A stretch of DNA of 64,000 nucleotides from contig NBAY01000034.1 of the NCBI GenBank assembly GCA_002794775.1, positions 458,475 through 522,474 of the forward strand, read 5' to 3'. Below are positions 12,485-23,720 of this stretch, piece after piece. Position 1 is the first letter of the stretch. Each line of letters opens with the position of its first letter. Origin of the DNA: Porodaedalea pini (Eukaryota > Basidiomycota > Agaricomycetes > Hymenochaetales > Hymenochaetaceae). The position numbers and the translations under genes were made by a program. The notes under the pieces are model-generated. The model did no database searches. It worked only from the letters and a program-made list of their open reading frames with translations, and was not told the origin of the DNA.

Positions 12485-12919
12485 CAGAAAGACCAAAACT
12501 TCATATTTTCGAAATTTAAAAACACAGATCTCTAGCTAAATACAATCCCAAGAGTTCTGTGGGGGCTTGATTGCAAGTTTGTGTCCAGTTGAAGAAGCAG
12601 TTCCCTCAACATTGTGTGTCACCAGATTAGGCAAGTAAGGTTAGCGCCACCCGCATCCTACCTTATCGAGTTTATCTTTCCCCTACCTTAGCCATGAATT
12701 AGCCCCACAACAGCAAACTCCGGTTGTTAGCTACACTATCACAAGAGTGTTATCACACCGTTAAAAGAGTTGCCGAACAGGGCCTTAGGAGTGCTCGTCG
12801 CCCTTGCATGAGGACGAACAATTGAATTCATCTACTTTGCAATTGAACATTCTAGTATAGTCTCCTTTGTAGAAAAAGCTATCGTAATACATTTGATAGA
12901 CATCATATTTTTTTTCCTT
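12485..12919. other. Spacer downstream of CSE1
   Basis: This spacer lies between the foldback element and the CSE1 stop codon. No gene, RNA or repeat was recognised. The portion next to 12920 is probably CSE1 3' UTR. Confidence 0.4.
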
Positions 12920-15900
12920 TCAGATCCTATAGCCTGCAACTGCAAGGCTCTGCACAAATGTTTGCACCGTGTCGCCTGCGCCATTTGCAGCAGTCTCGAC
13001 GAGTAAACGGACGCATGCCTCCCTTGCTGCAGCCGATACCAATTGCTCGCCAACAAATGCGTGTGGGTCGCTTACACGAGCAATGGGATCTTCAGGTGGC
13101 GCCTCACTTGCAGCGAGTTTTGAGTACGCAGCCTGGTAACCTGCGCCTTGCTCCTCAAAATCGATAGAGCGAAGTACTTCATCTGGATCCTCCGGGGCAG
13201 TTGCCTGAGCGCTCTGTAGGTGTTTTGACTCGCTGAAAAGTTTCGCAAGTTCAGCGAAGGCCGCTGGCCTGAGGGGGCCTCGTTAGCAAAGGTAATTTGG
13301 AAAATGTAGGAGGCGCACCATTGGGAGACGGTGGGTTCGGAGAGCGCGACAGCGCTCTGCGTCAGCATTTTCGTCATTCCGACAATGACAACATTCCTAT
13401 CCTTCGGGAGTACTTTATGCACTTGTGGCACAATGACATTTCCGAGTAGCTGAGACCATAATCTGAACGACACTGCTTCAGCAATGGCAAGAATAAGAAA
13501 ATAATTAGAAGACTCACTGAGGTTGCACTTCCTCCACCGCTCCGATAAGAAAATCCGGCGTCAACCCGTCCGCGTCGATAGCCATCGTAAACATGAAGAA
13601 ATACACCAGGTGGTACAGATAGTTATCCGTGCGACCGGTTTGCAGGCGCGTAAGCAGCATAGTGACGATGCTCTTCATGTACTGGCCCAGTACCGCAGGC
13701 GGGATATGCCGCACGATCGCCTGAAGAAGCTCGAAACCCCATGTGTCGTTAATCTTCGACGGAATGAGCTTCTGCTGCACGACCGCAAGCACGCTGGTGA
13801 ATTGTCCCGTGCTCGCAAGTTGCCCACCGTCCCGCCGTAGGAAGGCCTTAAGGAGGCGCACAAGACCTGGAATGCTTCCCTTCTGCGCCCAACTCGCGGG
13901 TTGGAGAAGGAAAGGAATGAGCGCTCGGTAGTCGGCTGGCACCTCGCTCTCGTGCAGCTCGAGCATTTGAGAAAGAATTTGGAAAATGTACGGGATGAAT
14001 TCTACAAGAAACGACATTTAAACGAGCCAGACAAAAAAAAACGAATGGCGCTTACGATCTATATCCTGCTGTAAGATGAAAGTGAACGGTCCAAAGAGGC
14101 CTCGTTCGAACGTCGAGAGTGTCTGGGGTGACGCAGCGACGATGAACCTATCTCATCCATTATTTAGTGTCGCAAATAAGGATGTAATGACCTCCTACCG
14201 GACAAGAGCAGAAACACTCTCAAATATGTACTGGTCAAAGTTGGGATTGCTCGGATTTTTGGCGATGGCACCAAGGATACTGATCAAACGTTGGAGAAGA
14301 GTCTCGTACACAGGTATTAGCGTTGAGCGAGCGGTTAAAATAATGCGCATGGCACCTGTAAGACGAAAGTCAATAAGGGTTTTCATCAAGCAAACAAAGG
14401 GCACGTACACTTCATCAGGTAGTCATTCTCTGCAATCTTTTCTGGTGTGCCGCCCGACTCGATCTTTGTCAACACGACATTGAGAATCTGCGGTGCAATC
14501 TCGCGGATGTCTTCCTGGTTGAACCTGTGAATGTGCTCAGGAAAAGAACGGACATGTAAGAATTTGATACTCACAGAAGCTGAGAGTTGCGCTTGATGAA
14601 AAGAATGCGCTCAATCGTCGTCGCGGCATACGTATAACAAACATAGTTGGTTGAGCCAAGATGGCGGAGGAGAAATGGAAATACAGAGACGAGCTGCTCT
14701 TTTGTGAGCTGTGTCAATGATAGCAATTAGCGGCAATTGACACGACGTGCAATTACGTAGGCTTGCCTGGTTTCGGAAAGAGTATAAAAAGCGGATAGCG
14801 TCAACTTGCAGGATACGATGTACTGCGTCGGCCTCTGCTTGCAAGTCTTGGAAGACATTTTGTGAAAAGAATTGAACAACATCCACGAGAGCGTTCGTGC
14901 TCGTCACGCCTTGCTATAAGTTCATCAGCATCTCTGCGTCGCACACAGAAACAACGGCGGCCTACCTGAGCTGTGGCTCCGCGCGTCGCAACAGCAGTGA
15001 GCAAATATACGCTTTCGTCTTTTCGTTTCCAAGTTTCGCCTCCGCGTGGGTCCGCCGCATATGCCTGCAAGCCCCTTCCGACCCACCCGAGCACGACTTC
15101 CGTGGTGTCCGCCTCGAATCCACTTGCAACAAGGGCACGCAGTACGTCCGCTGCTGCTTGACGCCGTGTCGTTCCTTCTGCAGTTAACCCACCAGCAACT
15201 GTCGCCGAACTCGCATTCGCAAACGACAAATCGAGACGGATGTATTCAAGCGGATCGTCTTCGAACTGCTCGACCTCATGCGCGCGCAGAATTACATTGG
15301 GAACGACAACACCCTCAATGAGACCACTGATCGTCTCGTGGCTCTCGAAGATTCCGCGATAGTTGCCAGAGCGAATAGCTGTGCTCAGGAAGCGGAGCGA
15401 CTGGCTGACAAGACCATCATAGGCAATTCCTGATCGTTGGCCACCACCGAGGAGGGTCCAGAGAGTGCGGACGAAGGACTCGACGGAAGACGAACTTGTG
15501 AGTAGCTCAGGGTACCGATGCGTGTATGACTCCGCAAGTTCGAAAATGGCAGTCTTTATTTGCGAAGGAACGCTTGGCATTGGCTCGTCCGCATCAGTCT
15601 GGAGTTCAACTGGATCCCATACGAGGAAGCGGACGAAGATTCCTGTATCTGGTCCAAAAAACTCGGCATGTGCGTCTTCAAGTGCAGGCGGAAGATCTTG
15701 ACACGCAAGGTCATAATATAGATTGAGTAGAACCACCATCGCCTGCGCTACAGTCTCTGCATCTTTCTTAGGTGGCAGAGGGTTGTCGAGGAGCATCCCA
15801 GCGGTGTAACGGAGGACTTGTAGGAAAGGGTCGACAAATTGGGAGAGTACGAAATTGATGACTGTAAAGAGATCGTCCGAGCGCATCTCGGAACGCCATC

Positions 15901-16459
15901 GCCCAAAAATGGAATGCGCAGTCTCAAGAACAGAAAGATTTACCGCATATGACTCAGGAGAAGGGTTAAGGGCGTTGACGAGTTCCTGGTGGCGCATTAG
16001 AAAGTGCATACATGAACAAAGGACATCCAAACTCACTTTGACGAGACTATCCCATCGCTCTGGGAAATCATATCCTGCAATAACAGAGACGGTCTCTGCA
16101 ACTTGAGCACGCAAACTTCGGTCGGAAGGGGTTGACAGCGAGATCATAGCAGGGACAAGCAGTGTGCGCAGTTGCTGTTTTTCAGGATCCGGAATGATTG
16201 GGTCATCCTGCAGTGTGTCAACGACCAGCCATGTGCATAAGAGCACTTCTCTCACCTCCTCCCATCTCCGTTTCACCACGTTCTTCAGATAGACGCTGGC
16301 CGCTAATCGGACAGATCGATACTGTGTCGGGCTGATGACGAGCTGCAGGAGCGTGGGCAGAAAGCCCGGCTGCGCCGAGAGAGCTGCAAGGTTTTGTTCC
16401 GCTTGCTTCCGACTCGACGGGTTCAGCGACGCGAGCAGGAGCGTAGGAAGGTCGGACAT
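12920..16459 (-). CDS. CSE1: Exportin-2 / importin-alpha re-exporter (CSE1/CAS)
   Basis: Karyopherin of the importin-beta family that binds RanGTP and returns importin-alpha to the cytoplasm. The start at 16457-16459 gives MSDLPTLLLASLNPSSRKQA, a standard CSE1 N-terminus, followed by SVRLAASVYLKNVVKRRWEE of the importin-beta N-terminal domain. The Cse1 domain follows with FEDDPLEYIRLDL. Next come the segments STNALVDVVQFFSQNVFQDL and IPYIFQILSQMLELH. The C-terminal exon is joined by an intron of about 50 bases (about 13269-13318) that fuses VSQW to PAAFAELAKLF; the alternative unspliced reading goes out of frame. It ends FVQSLAVAGYRI at a TGA (12920-12922). At least six short introns interrupt the gene. 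Length (about 990 residues) and content fit the family, and I saw no disabling change. This is probably an essential single-copy host gene. Confidence 0.9.
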
Positions 16460-16916
16460 CGTGAACAGACGTGACGGATGGGAGAAAGCGAGCCAGGAGA
16501 GGACTGCGCGCGTTTCAAACGCGTCTTTCCTCTACGTCATGTGATGGCCGATTCGAACCGTGACTTCTGACTCGGCTTTTTCATCCAACTACTGTATGTA
16601 ACTTATTGTAAGTGTATGACTGCAAGTTGCAACTGGACCGATAGCGTTGCGGGCACCTATTGGGCAACCGAGCCTGCGTTCGTGTGACGCAACCGGGTTT
16701 AGGCAACCAGACCTAGACCGGACCACATGCATATAATCATTTGTAGTAGACTTGAAGCATATGCCTCGAGACGGACAAGGTGTTATCCGACGAAATAACG
16801 GCAATGAAAAAAAAGGCAGGTTATTATTAGTGCCGATGTTGAGGGTGAAGAATGCAACGATGCATACAATGAACCGAATAAAGACGATTCCGCGGTCCCT
16901 CTTGAATCAATAATTG
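16460..16916. other. CSE1 upstream region
   Basis: This is the 5' flank of CSE1. A TTCGAA-containing stretch near 16553 resembles a tRNA T-loop, but no other tRNA arm is present. No gene was seen. Confidence 0.4.
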
Positions 16917-17889
16917 TATGACGTACCAACGTAACAAAAAATCAAGTTCCCCCCGGAGAGTTTGTTTAACCCCCGGAGACAAGAAAAAATTCCCCGGAGC
17001 ATGTGACATATCCCCGGAGAGCAAAACACCCCCGGAGCGCAAGACACCCCGGAGAATAGACAACCCCCAGAAAGTGGATTTGTCATGCATAAAATACCTT
17101 TTTTTCAGCTTCATAAATCACTAACTTGCTCAATTCTCTATGGAATTGAATCACTAAATTTCAAAACATTACCTGAATCATTTACTATACATATAAGAAC
17201 CTATTCAGTAAAGAGAGTGTAGGCAATTAGTCTGACAAGTGAAAGAGGGTCTATTTTACTTGAGACAAACTGCCTCCACAAAATTTTTCTAAGATGTCCC
17301 AAGTAGTTCTAAAAAACCTGATAACCCATAAATACAATTCTCCAACAGGTTTCATATCTTTATCTTCAAATTTGAGCTCAGGAAAACCAGGGAAGGATTC
17401 TGCCTGACAATACACCTATTATTTTCAACATGGAAATTACACATGGTTACTTCACATTTAAAACTCAGAATTATTTTATATATATCAGATTATGAATTTA
17501 GCAATTTATTTGAAGAGATTCCATGAAGAATTGAATGAGATATGTATTTTACAACTTTTTGAGGTGCTGAAATGCAGTGATCACCGCTCTCAGATGATTG
17601 TCACGTGATCAAAACTCCGGGGGATTTTTGGTTCCTCCGGGCCCTGTCAGAAAAAAAAAATTGTCACATGACATAAAAACATATTTGTAGTCTAACATGC
17701 CATTTACATGGCTCCAATCCGGGGCCAACATTTACAAGCAACAAAAATATGAAAGTACCCCGGACAAAAATACATCACATGACTTTTTTAATGTCTAAAT
17801 AAAGCAGCTGTTACTGAATTTGGGATTTACTGAGCACGTGCATCTGCCTCCGGGGGGAACTTGATTTTTTGTTACGTTGGTACGTCATA
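16917..17889. mobile_element. Non-autonomous DNA transposon, 42-bp perfect TIRs, 6-bp TSD
   Basis: The element is 973 bp. Both ends begin TATGACGTACCAACGTAACA and the terminal inverted repeats stay identical for 42 bases. TAATTG occurs immediately outside both ends (16911-16916 and 17890-17895), a clean 6-bp target-site duplication. Just inside the left TIR are about six copies of a CCCCGGAG-type octamer spaced about 20 bases apart (16945-17055). Further copies, in both orientations, lie near the right end. This is the pattern of subterminal repeats that bind a transposase. There is no coding capacity. The superfamily cannot be assigned from sequence alone. Confidence 0.85.
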
Positions 17890-17911
17890 TAATTGCCAGT
17901 ACAATGTACAC

Positions 17912-18766
17912 TTACAGCCTTTTTCATAAGTCCTGCGACACGTGCATGTCACGTGAAATGAGCCGCATCAGAGCCAAAGTGTCGAAAAATTAGAATGAAT
18001 GCCTATTTTCTCTGTGAATTCTGCACAGTACCTGCTCATTAAGTACTCAAAAAAAAGGCACAGTTCTCAGGAGAAGAAATATGTAAAATATGGAGCAATA
18101 AATTGACTGTGTAGGCAGGTGGAGATCAAACAAGTGCAGCTGGTCTGTTCTCTCACCCATTTCCACTGAGATTCAAAAATTATGGCTCCCCTACATCTAC
18201 CTATAAAATTCTTTTCTGTATCTGTAAATTAAGTATATGACTATACCAACATCTCCTGCAAGTTTGAAGCCAATCCATTCAGTATTCATGGTCCAGCAGC
18301 AAGATTTGTGTTCTACTCTGCAAGACCTGTTGTGAGAAAAGGAGGGTGGAAAGAGCTTGAAGTGGAACACAAATCTTGCTGCTGCACCATTAATACTGAA
18401 TGGATTGGCTTCAAACTTGCAGGAGATGTTGGTATAGTCATATACTTAATTTACAGACACAGGAAAGAATTTTATAGGTAGATGTAGGGGAGCCATAATT
18501 TTTGAATCTCAGTGGAAATGGGTGAGAGAACAGACCAGCTGCACTTGTTTGATCTCCACCTGCCTACACAGTCAATTTATTGCTCCCTATTTTACATATT
18601 TCTTCTCCTGAGAACTGTGCCTTTTTTTTGAGTACTCAATGAGCAGGTACTGTGTAGAATTCACAGAGAAAATAGGCATTCATTCTAATTTTTTGACACT
18701 TTGGCTCTGACGCGGCTCATTTCATGTGACATGCACGTGTCGCAGGACTTATGAAAAAGGCTGTAA
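17912..18766. repeat. 855-bp foldback element with arms of about 400 bp
   Basis: The arms 17912-18313 and 18365-18766 are nearly perfect inverted copies separated by a loop of about 51 bases. The ends read TTACAGCCTTTTTCATAAG on each strand. The element lies 16 bases beyond the target duplication of the preceding transposon. No target duplication is obvious, and no protein is encoded. The arms differ at only a few positions, so the palindrome is either young or kept similar by conversion. Confidence 0.85.
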
Positions 18767-19587
18767 AATCAAGATTCCAGGTCACTGCACTCGCCACTGT
18801 ACTCACATTAGCAAGGTCAAGGAGTCTGATACAGGCCTTTCTCTCATGTCTAACGCTATTGAGGAGTGTTGGCCTTGGGGGGAAGCTAATTTGCCTACTA
18901 CATCGTAAAGATTCTTGTATTTCTTGGAATTTTTTGGAATTATCTTATTTATAATACAATTTTCCTGCGTAACGCTACAGGTACCAGCAATGCAACCGGC
19001 TCAGCATTCGCGTTACGGTTGCGGTCATACACTTACATACAGTATCAGTGTAACACCCTCCGGGATTATGTCTATGGAATTCTGGAGCTAAACTCGACCG
19101 CTTGAAAACCACGATGCTTATCTATGCACATATATGCTGGGCCTCTCAAGCTGTCACAAGGGAACACCTTGCACGTCGTCATGAACAGAGTGAACATCCG
19201 ACCAAGTCAGTTAAGACTAGAGCAAATTAACATCGAGTTCCTGTCTGATATATTAAAAAGATGCATCATAGATCAATCAATATGGAATATGCAAGTGTTC
19301 GACTCGACAAAAAACAAAACTCTTCTACCCGGAGGTGCTTGTGCCATTCCTTTTGTTCTATTCTTCAACACACCCTCTTGAAGGACCATTCTATGGTGAG
19401 CACGGAATATGCATTGATTTTAGTTCAACGCTGCTCGTTTAACATCGAGCGCATAAATATCTTTTAATTAAGATAGCGCTATTGGTTATGATCTCTGATG
19501 TTATCCTGAAAGCGCGTGCACCACGATCTGGGTTCAAATCATCGAACTAGTTGATCCCGCTCGCCAGTACATCTAAGAAGCATAGAT
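18767..19587. other. Intergenic, no gene recognised
   Basis: A short plus-strand frame (19124-19381) and minor ones exist, without homology or splice context. A GGTTCAAATC box with an AGCGCTATTGGTTATGA-like stretch at about 19474-19545 recalls a tRNA, but the arms do not pair. Confidence 0.4.
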
Positions 19588-19767
19588 ACTTGAGGTAGTG
19601 GGCCATTGGGATGGCAAGCTATGATTACTGTTTTCTGTGTCTTTCATTTTATATGAGAGGACTAAAGCTTCCAAATTATACTAAAACATTATTCTCATTA
19701 GTGAATTATTTAGTATTCAGTAAACAGTAATCATAGCTTGCCATCCTAATGGCCCACTACCTCAAGT
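19588..19767. mobile_element. 180-bp MITE, copy 1
   Basis: Terminal inverted repeats of about 46 bases start ACTTGAGGTAGTGGGCCATT at both ends. A second copy of identical length lies at 25768-25947 in the opposite internal orientation. No target duplication is evident at either copy. The element is too small to code. Confidence 0.85.
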
Positions 19768-19806
19768 GAAATTGTACAATATAACTATGACTTCCATATA
19801 CTATTC

Positions 19807-21711
19807 ACATAGGCATGCCCGGCGGGGGAGGCGGCATCCCAGGCGTCGTGTCGATAGCACCAGGATAGCACCGGGAGCACCTGGTGGGGCACCCATAGCG
19901 AGGTAATCGTTTACGTTTTGATCGAGTGCAACAATACCATCTGCGATGTCATTGTCCGCTGCATTCGTGTTGATGATGAAATGTGCATCCAAATCGACAT
20001 CGAGCGCATCAGACGTACCCGCGACACCTACATTGGCTGCACCGGTCGCCGCTGGCGAGGGAGAGTCTGCAATGATTCCGACAGTCCGACGTCCGTGGGG
20101 AAGTGAAGGAGGCGGGGGCAAGTTCTCGTCCATGTCCTGGTCGTGTGATGTCGTCGTCTCCATCTCGACATCACCATCCGCATCCGGCTCGCCATCATCC
20201 TCCATCTCTGTGTCAGGCCTCGAGGTCGATGTCGAGGGCATTGCCGCTTCTGCCACCATCCGGGCACGAATTGTTAAAGAGCGCGCCATCGACGCACCCG
20301 CAGTTGCCTGCTCGCGTGCATTCGGTTGTGTCCCAAACTTGGCGCGCCACGACTGTGTTAGATCTGTTGTGCCCTGGTACGATGACTATACTTGTTGGGG
20401 TACCTGAGCCAGACGGCGTCGCATTCGCAGACGTGTCAGTCGAGACGAACGTCTCAGCATCCAATGTGGCAACGCTTTGTTCTTCCTGAAAGGCCCTCAG
20501 ATCAGTCAGCCAATAACAAAGATGATGGATGACTCACCTCGGCGTTCGCAAGGGATCGTTCGATAGCGAGCAGTCTGATGAGTTCTTGGGCCTGCTCGTG
20601 CTGACGCTGTTCTAATTGCTGCTGCCGTCGTTGCTGACACTGTTCACGGGTCTCGCATGGTATGCCGCTCGCACTCGTGCTCGGCCTGACAACAAATCCT
20701 TTTGACGCCAGCCATGCCTCCAACACGCACCCAACGACCTCGAAAGTACCCGCCTGGACAACGCGACTCTGTATGGGCTCTGAGCCACGCACATTGATGT
20801 TGACTACACATTGGAATGCAAGGGAGAATTGGTAGGCGGTGTGCCGGTCGAACGACTTTGGGTTCAGGGCTGGCACAAGCGCAGGACATGGAAGGCCTGG
20901 GCAATAGACCAAAGATCGCCAATGGATTCTCAGGCGGCAGATGGGAGAGGCAGAAATCGCGAAGGAGGCGGACAATCGTTTTATTGGTCCACGGAGCCAT
21001 TTACCGTACCAAAACTAATCGGATTCGCTGTGAATTCGCGTTAGACAGGTGAACAAGGTTAAACAAGGAAAGATGGGGAATGCATGACGTACCTGTCTTG
21101 GAAGGCGGAACACTGCCCCTTGGCCTGCTCGCAATCCCGACACCGACTGCATCCTTGAAACCTCCTAGTTGCAAAGACCTTCTTGAATGCGACTGTGTCT
21201 GAGCCTGAGGAGTGGCAGGAGCTGGCGACTGAGAGCGAGGTGAAGACACTGCGGATGTGGCTTGAGGAGGCCCTTGGCCCAAGCAGAGTTTTGAGGGAGC
21301 AAAGCGAGTGTCTTTGCTGCAGTGAAACAGACTCATCGACGACCGCAAGTTGGAGATCACATGTTGGCACTGTCGTCAACTTTGCTTTCGACCGATTTTT
21401 AATTCAACCAGGTCACTTTATTTTACCAAAAATACATAGACAGATATCGAATTGTCTGAAGTTTTTTTACATGCTTCAAGCTTGCAATTTGGATGGTTGA
21501 ATAAAATTAAATATGCCAATGAAGAAAGTGAGCATTGTACAGCCACAAAAGCTGTGAGTCGGTCCATAGCCACTGCTCAATTTAGTAGAAATGGGGTCCA
21601 AAATTAACATATATGATATGCCATCAGCTTATGAAGCTGACAAAAACCCAAAACGGACACCCTAACTTTGCCCACAACAAAAGACGATACTTCGTAAACT
21701 CAGTAATTGTA
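19807..21711 (-). pseudogene. Duplicated block copy A: MUB1/samB N-terminal fragment plus a few PRP8 codons
   Basis: On the minus strand, parts of a MUB1/samB protein (MYND-finger partner of the Ubr2 ubiquitin ligase in yeast) can be read. In order these are IVRLLRDFCLSHLPPENPLA, then LNPKSFDRHTAYQFSLAFQC, then VVGCVLEAWLASKGFVV, a Gln/Arg-rich EQRQHEQAQELIRLLAIERS segment and a long acidic linker (DTEMEDDGEPDADGDVEMET). The frame changes between blocks, and the MYND zinc finger is absent. The block ends at about 19807 with the proline-rich start of PRP8 (GMPPPPPGMP-like). The parts 19807-20655 and about 21270-21711 are duplicated at 31387-32245 and 33265-33680. The part between them (20656-21270) is unique to this copy. 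It is a broken fragment, not a gene. Confidence 0.75.
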
Positions 21712-22166
21712 ACCCACATCAGGCAGTCACGCTGATCTTAGCCGTCTCTCGACGCTCGCTAACTTTTGCTTTTCTATGCAAAGGATGTTGGTAAAATAGG
21801 AAAGAACAATTAAAATCCATCATTCATAAACTTATCAGACTTACACACGCAGTGTAGTTACAAGTTCAAGTTCTCTATAAATTACAACAACAGGATTCAT
21901 ACAGATGTAGTACATTCCCAGGCTGGCTGGAATCACATACGTAATATTATCCGAACGAAGAATAATAGGAACAAAAAGCACACACTTAGAGGCCAATTTA
22001 CAAACAAATGTTCCATCCAAGTGAAACACAAGTAAAAACTTGAGTACAGTTCAAGGAACAGAGGCAAGGAAACAGGGAATTGAAGGTGCCTAAGTCATAT
22101 GAGCTAAAGCACCAGCAATGCGAAAGCCACGTACCAGATATCAGTCGCAATAATGGATCGCTAAGC
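21712..22166. other. Spacer between duplicated block A and an unknown gene
   Basis: Nothing recognised. Short minus-strand frames lack coding character. The right part is probably the 3' UTR of the gene ending at 22167. Confidence 0.4.
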
Positions 22167-23250
22167 TTATGCTGTGCTAATCGCAATCGATTCGTGATGG
22201 GTAAGCGGTGAAGTGTCTGGTGTCAGATCTTCGTCCGTTGCATATTCATCCATTGCGTATTCATCCGTCGCGTCTTCGTCCATTGCACATCCGTAAACCC
22301 AAGGTTCGTCCAAATAATTAATGGGATAAGAAGGTTTGAGTTGTCGAACCCTCTCGACGAGAGTGCCAATATTCTCCACCACTTTTACAGAGAGAACCGC
22401 ATACTGTGGATCTTTCATCGCAATCGCGTGGTCAACCTGCATCATGACCTTATCGTCATCGTATTTGCCCCGTTGTGCGTATCTTGACTGACGAAATGGT
22501 GCAAAAATCAGCATCGATAAGATGCCATATGATGTATCGTCATTTGGGAAGACCCGATGGGCGCGCTCTAGGACAGTGAAGCAATCCTCTGCATCTTTGG
22601 TCTCTAGGTTTATCATCTTCAGGCCAACGGCTATGTTTTCTGCGTCGTTCGTCCACTTCTCCAACTGCTGACAGAAACGAATCGATAATGATCTCAAATC
22701 TGTCACCCCCGTCTGGTGTTTCGATTCTTCATCACATTCCAGGAGTTCCCAAAGCTTCTGCGCGAGTTTGCTGGGATCGATGTCTTTGTGGGAATCTATC
22801 ACCTCATTGATGATGTAATCGTGGTCCGTCTGTGCTCGGAAACTCGCAAGCATCTCGGAGCTCCGATATGAACCAGATCTCACAAAACAGTGGACCGCTT
22901 CATAGATAATATGCAATGCCTGCTTGATTTCTGTCGGCTTCTGCTCCATTGCTTTACCTCGAAATACCTGGGAATTGATATATATGAAATCCCATTCTTA
23001 TGTCGAGAAAAAAAGAAATAACACCTACGATATTACAATAGACCTCAAGTTTGTTCGCCTCAGCTATCCGAGCAAGAAGCTTCTCTTCCTCTTGAGCTAC
23101 TTGATGCAAATCAAGTTTGTATTGTTGGTTTGCAAGTCCCACAATGTCCTTTATGCTTCCCAGGAGGTCCAAAAGAGCTTTGTCTCGGTAAGCGCTCTTT
23201 TCCTTTGCTTCTTGACATGCTGCCACTTCGCCTTCAGATTCGATAGACAT
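22167..23250 (-). CDS. Uncharacterised helical protein with acidic pentapeptide repeats
   Basis: Two exons are visible. Exon 1 starts at MSIESEGEVAACQEAKEKSA (an upstream in-frame residue run suggests the true start may be further 5') and ends VYCNI. A GTAGGT...CAG intron of about 70 bases follows, and exon 2 continues VFRGKAMEQKPTEIKQALHI in frame to a stop at 22167. The protein is mostly alpha-helical and hydrophilic. Its C-terminal tail holds the degenerate tandem pentapeptides AMDED, ATDEY, AMDEY and ATDED. I recognise no domain. A promoter-like TATAAA lies at about 23548. The neighbouring minus-strand locus has a similar style and may have entered the genome with it. Confidence 0.55.
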
Positions 23251-23720
23251 TCCCGTATCATAGTCTGATCACCCATGTCAGAGTGTGGGCACTACAAAGA
23301 AGAGCTGAGCAACATCACCTGCTCGATGGGCAGTGGCTCGACTGGCAAGGTCCAGATGAAGCGCACTCATCACTCCTGGCACTAGATCACGCTGGTCAGC
23401 GACAATACGAATAAACAGCAGTTCAGTTGCTCCTTACACTTATGAGGCAAAATCGGCGTAGAGGATGTAATAACAGACGACATTGGTGATGTGGGGGATG
23501 ATATAGTTGGGAGACAAAAGCGCCACACGAACTCCATTTCTCCTTGGGGCTTTATATGCCTGGTTAGACCCATTTTCTTTCTTTTATCTGACTAATTAAT
23601 CCCACAGTGCCAAACTGCTGGTCAGGGTCGGCAAACTTAGCGCAGAGTACAGGAGCACAGGAACGATACACAGATGATACAAAAATTATTTTCTAGTTAT
23701 CCATCGCCTGGCTGCTACCC

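Noticed and set aside
11424..12525. Identical 65-codon frames on both strands as a duplicated gene
   Set aside because: They are the two arms of the foldback repeat read in opposite directions; there is no start context or family.
16545..16570. TTCGAA box on the minus strand resembling a tRNA T-loop
   Set aside because: No A box or other arm is found at a tRNA distance.
19470..19550. Possible tRNA with a GGTTCAAATC box
   Set aside because: The T-arm stem does not pair and there is no acceptor stem; only box-like similarity remains.
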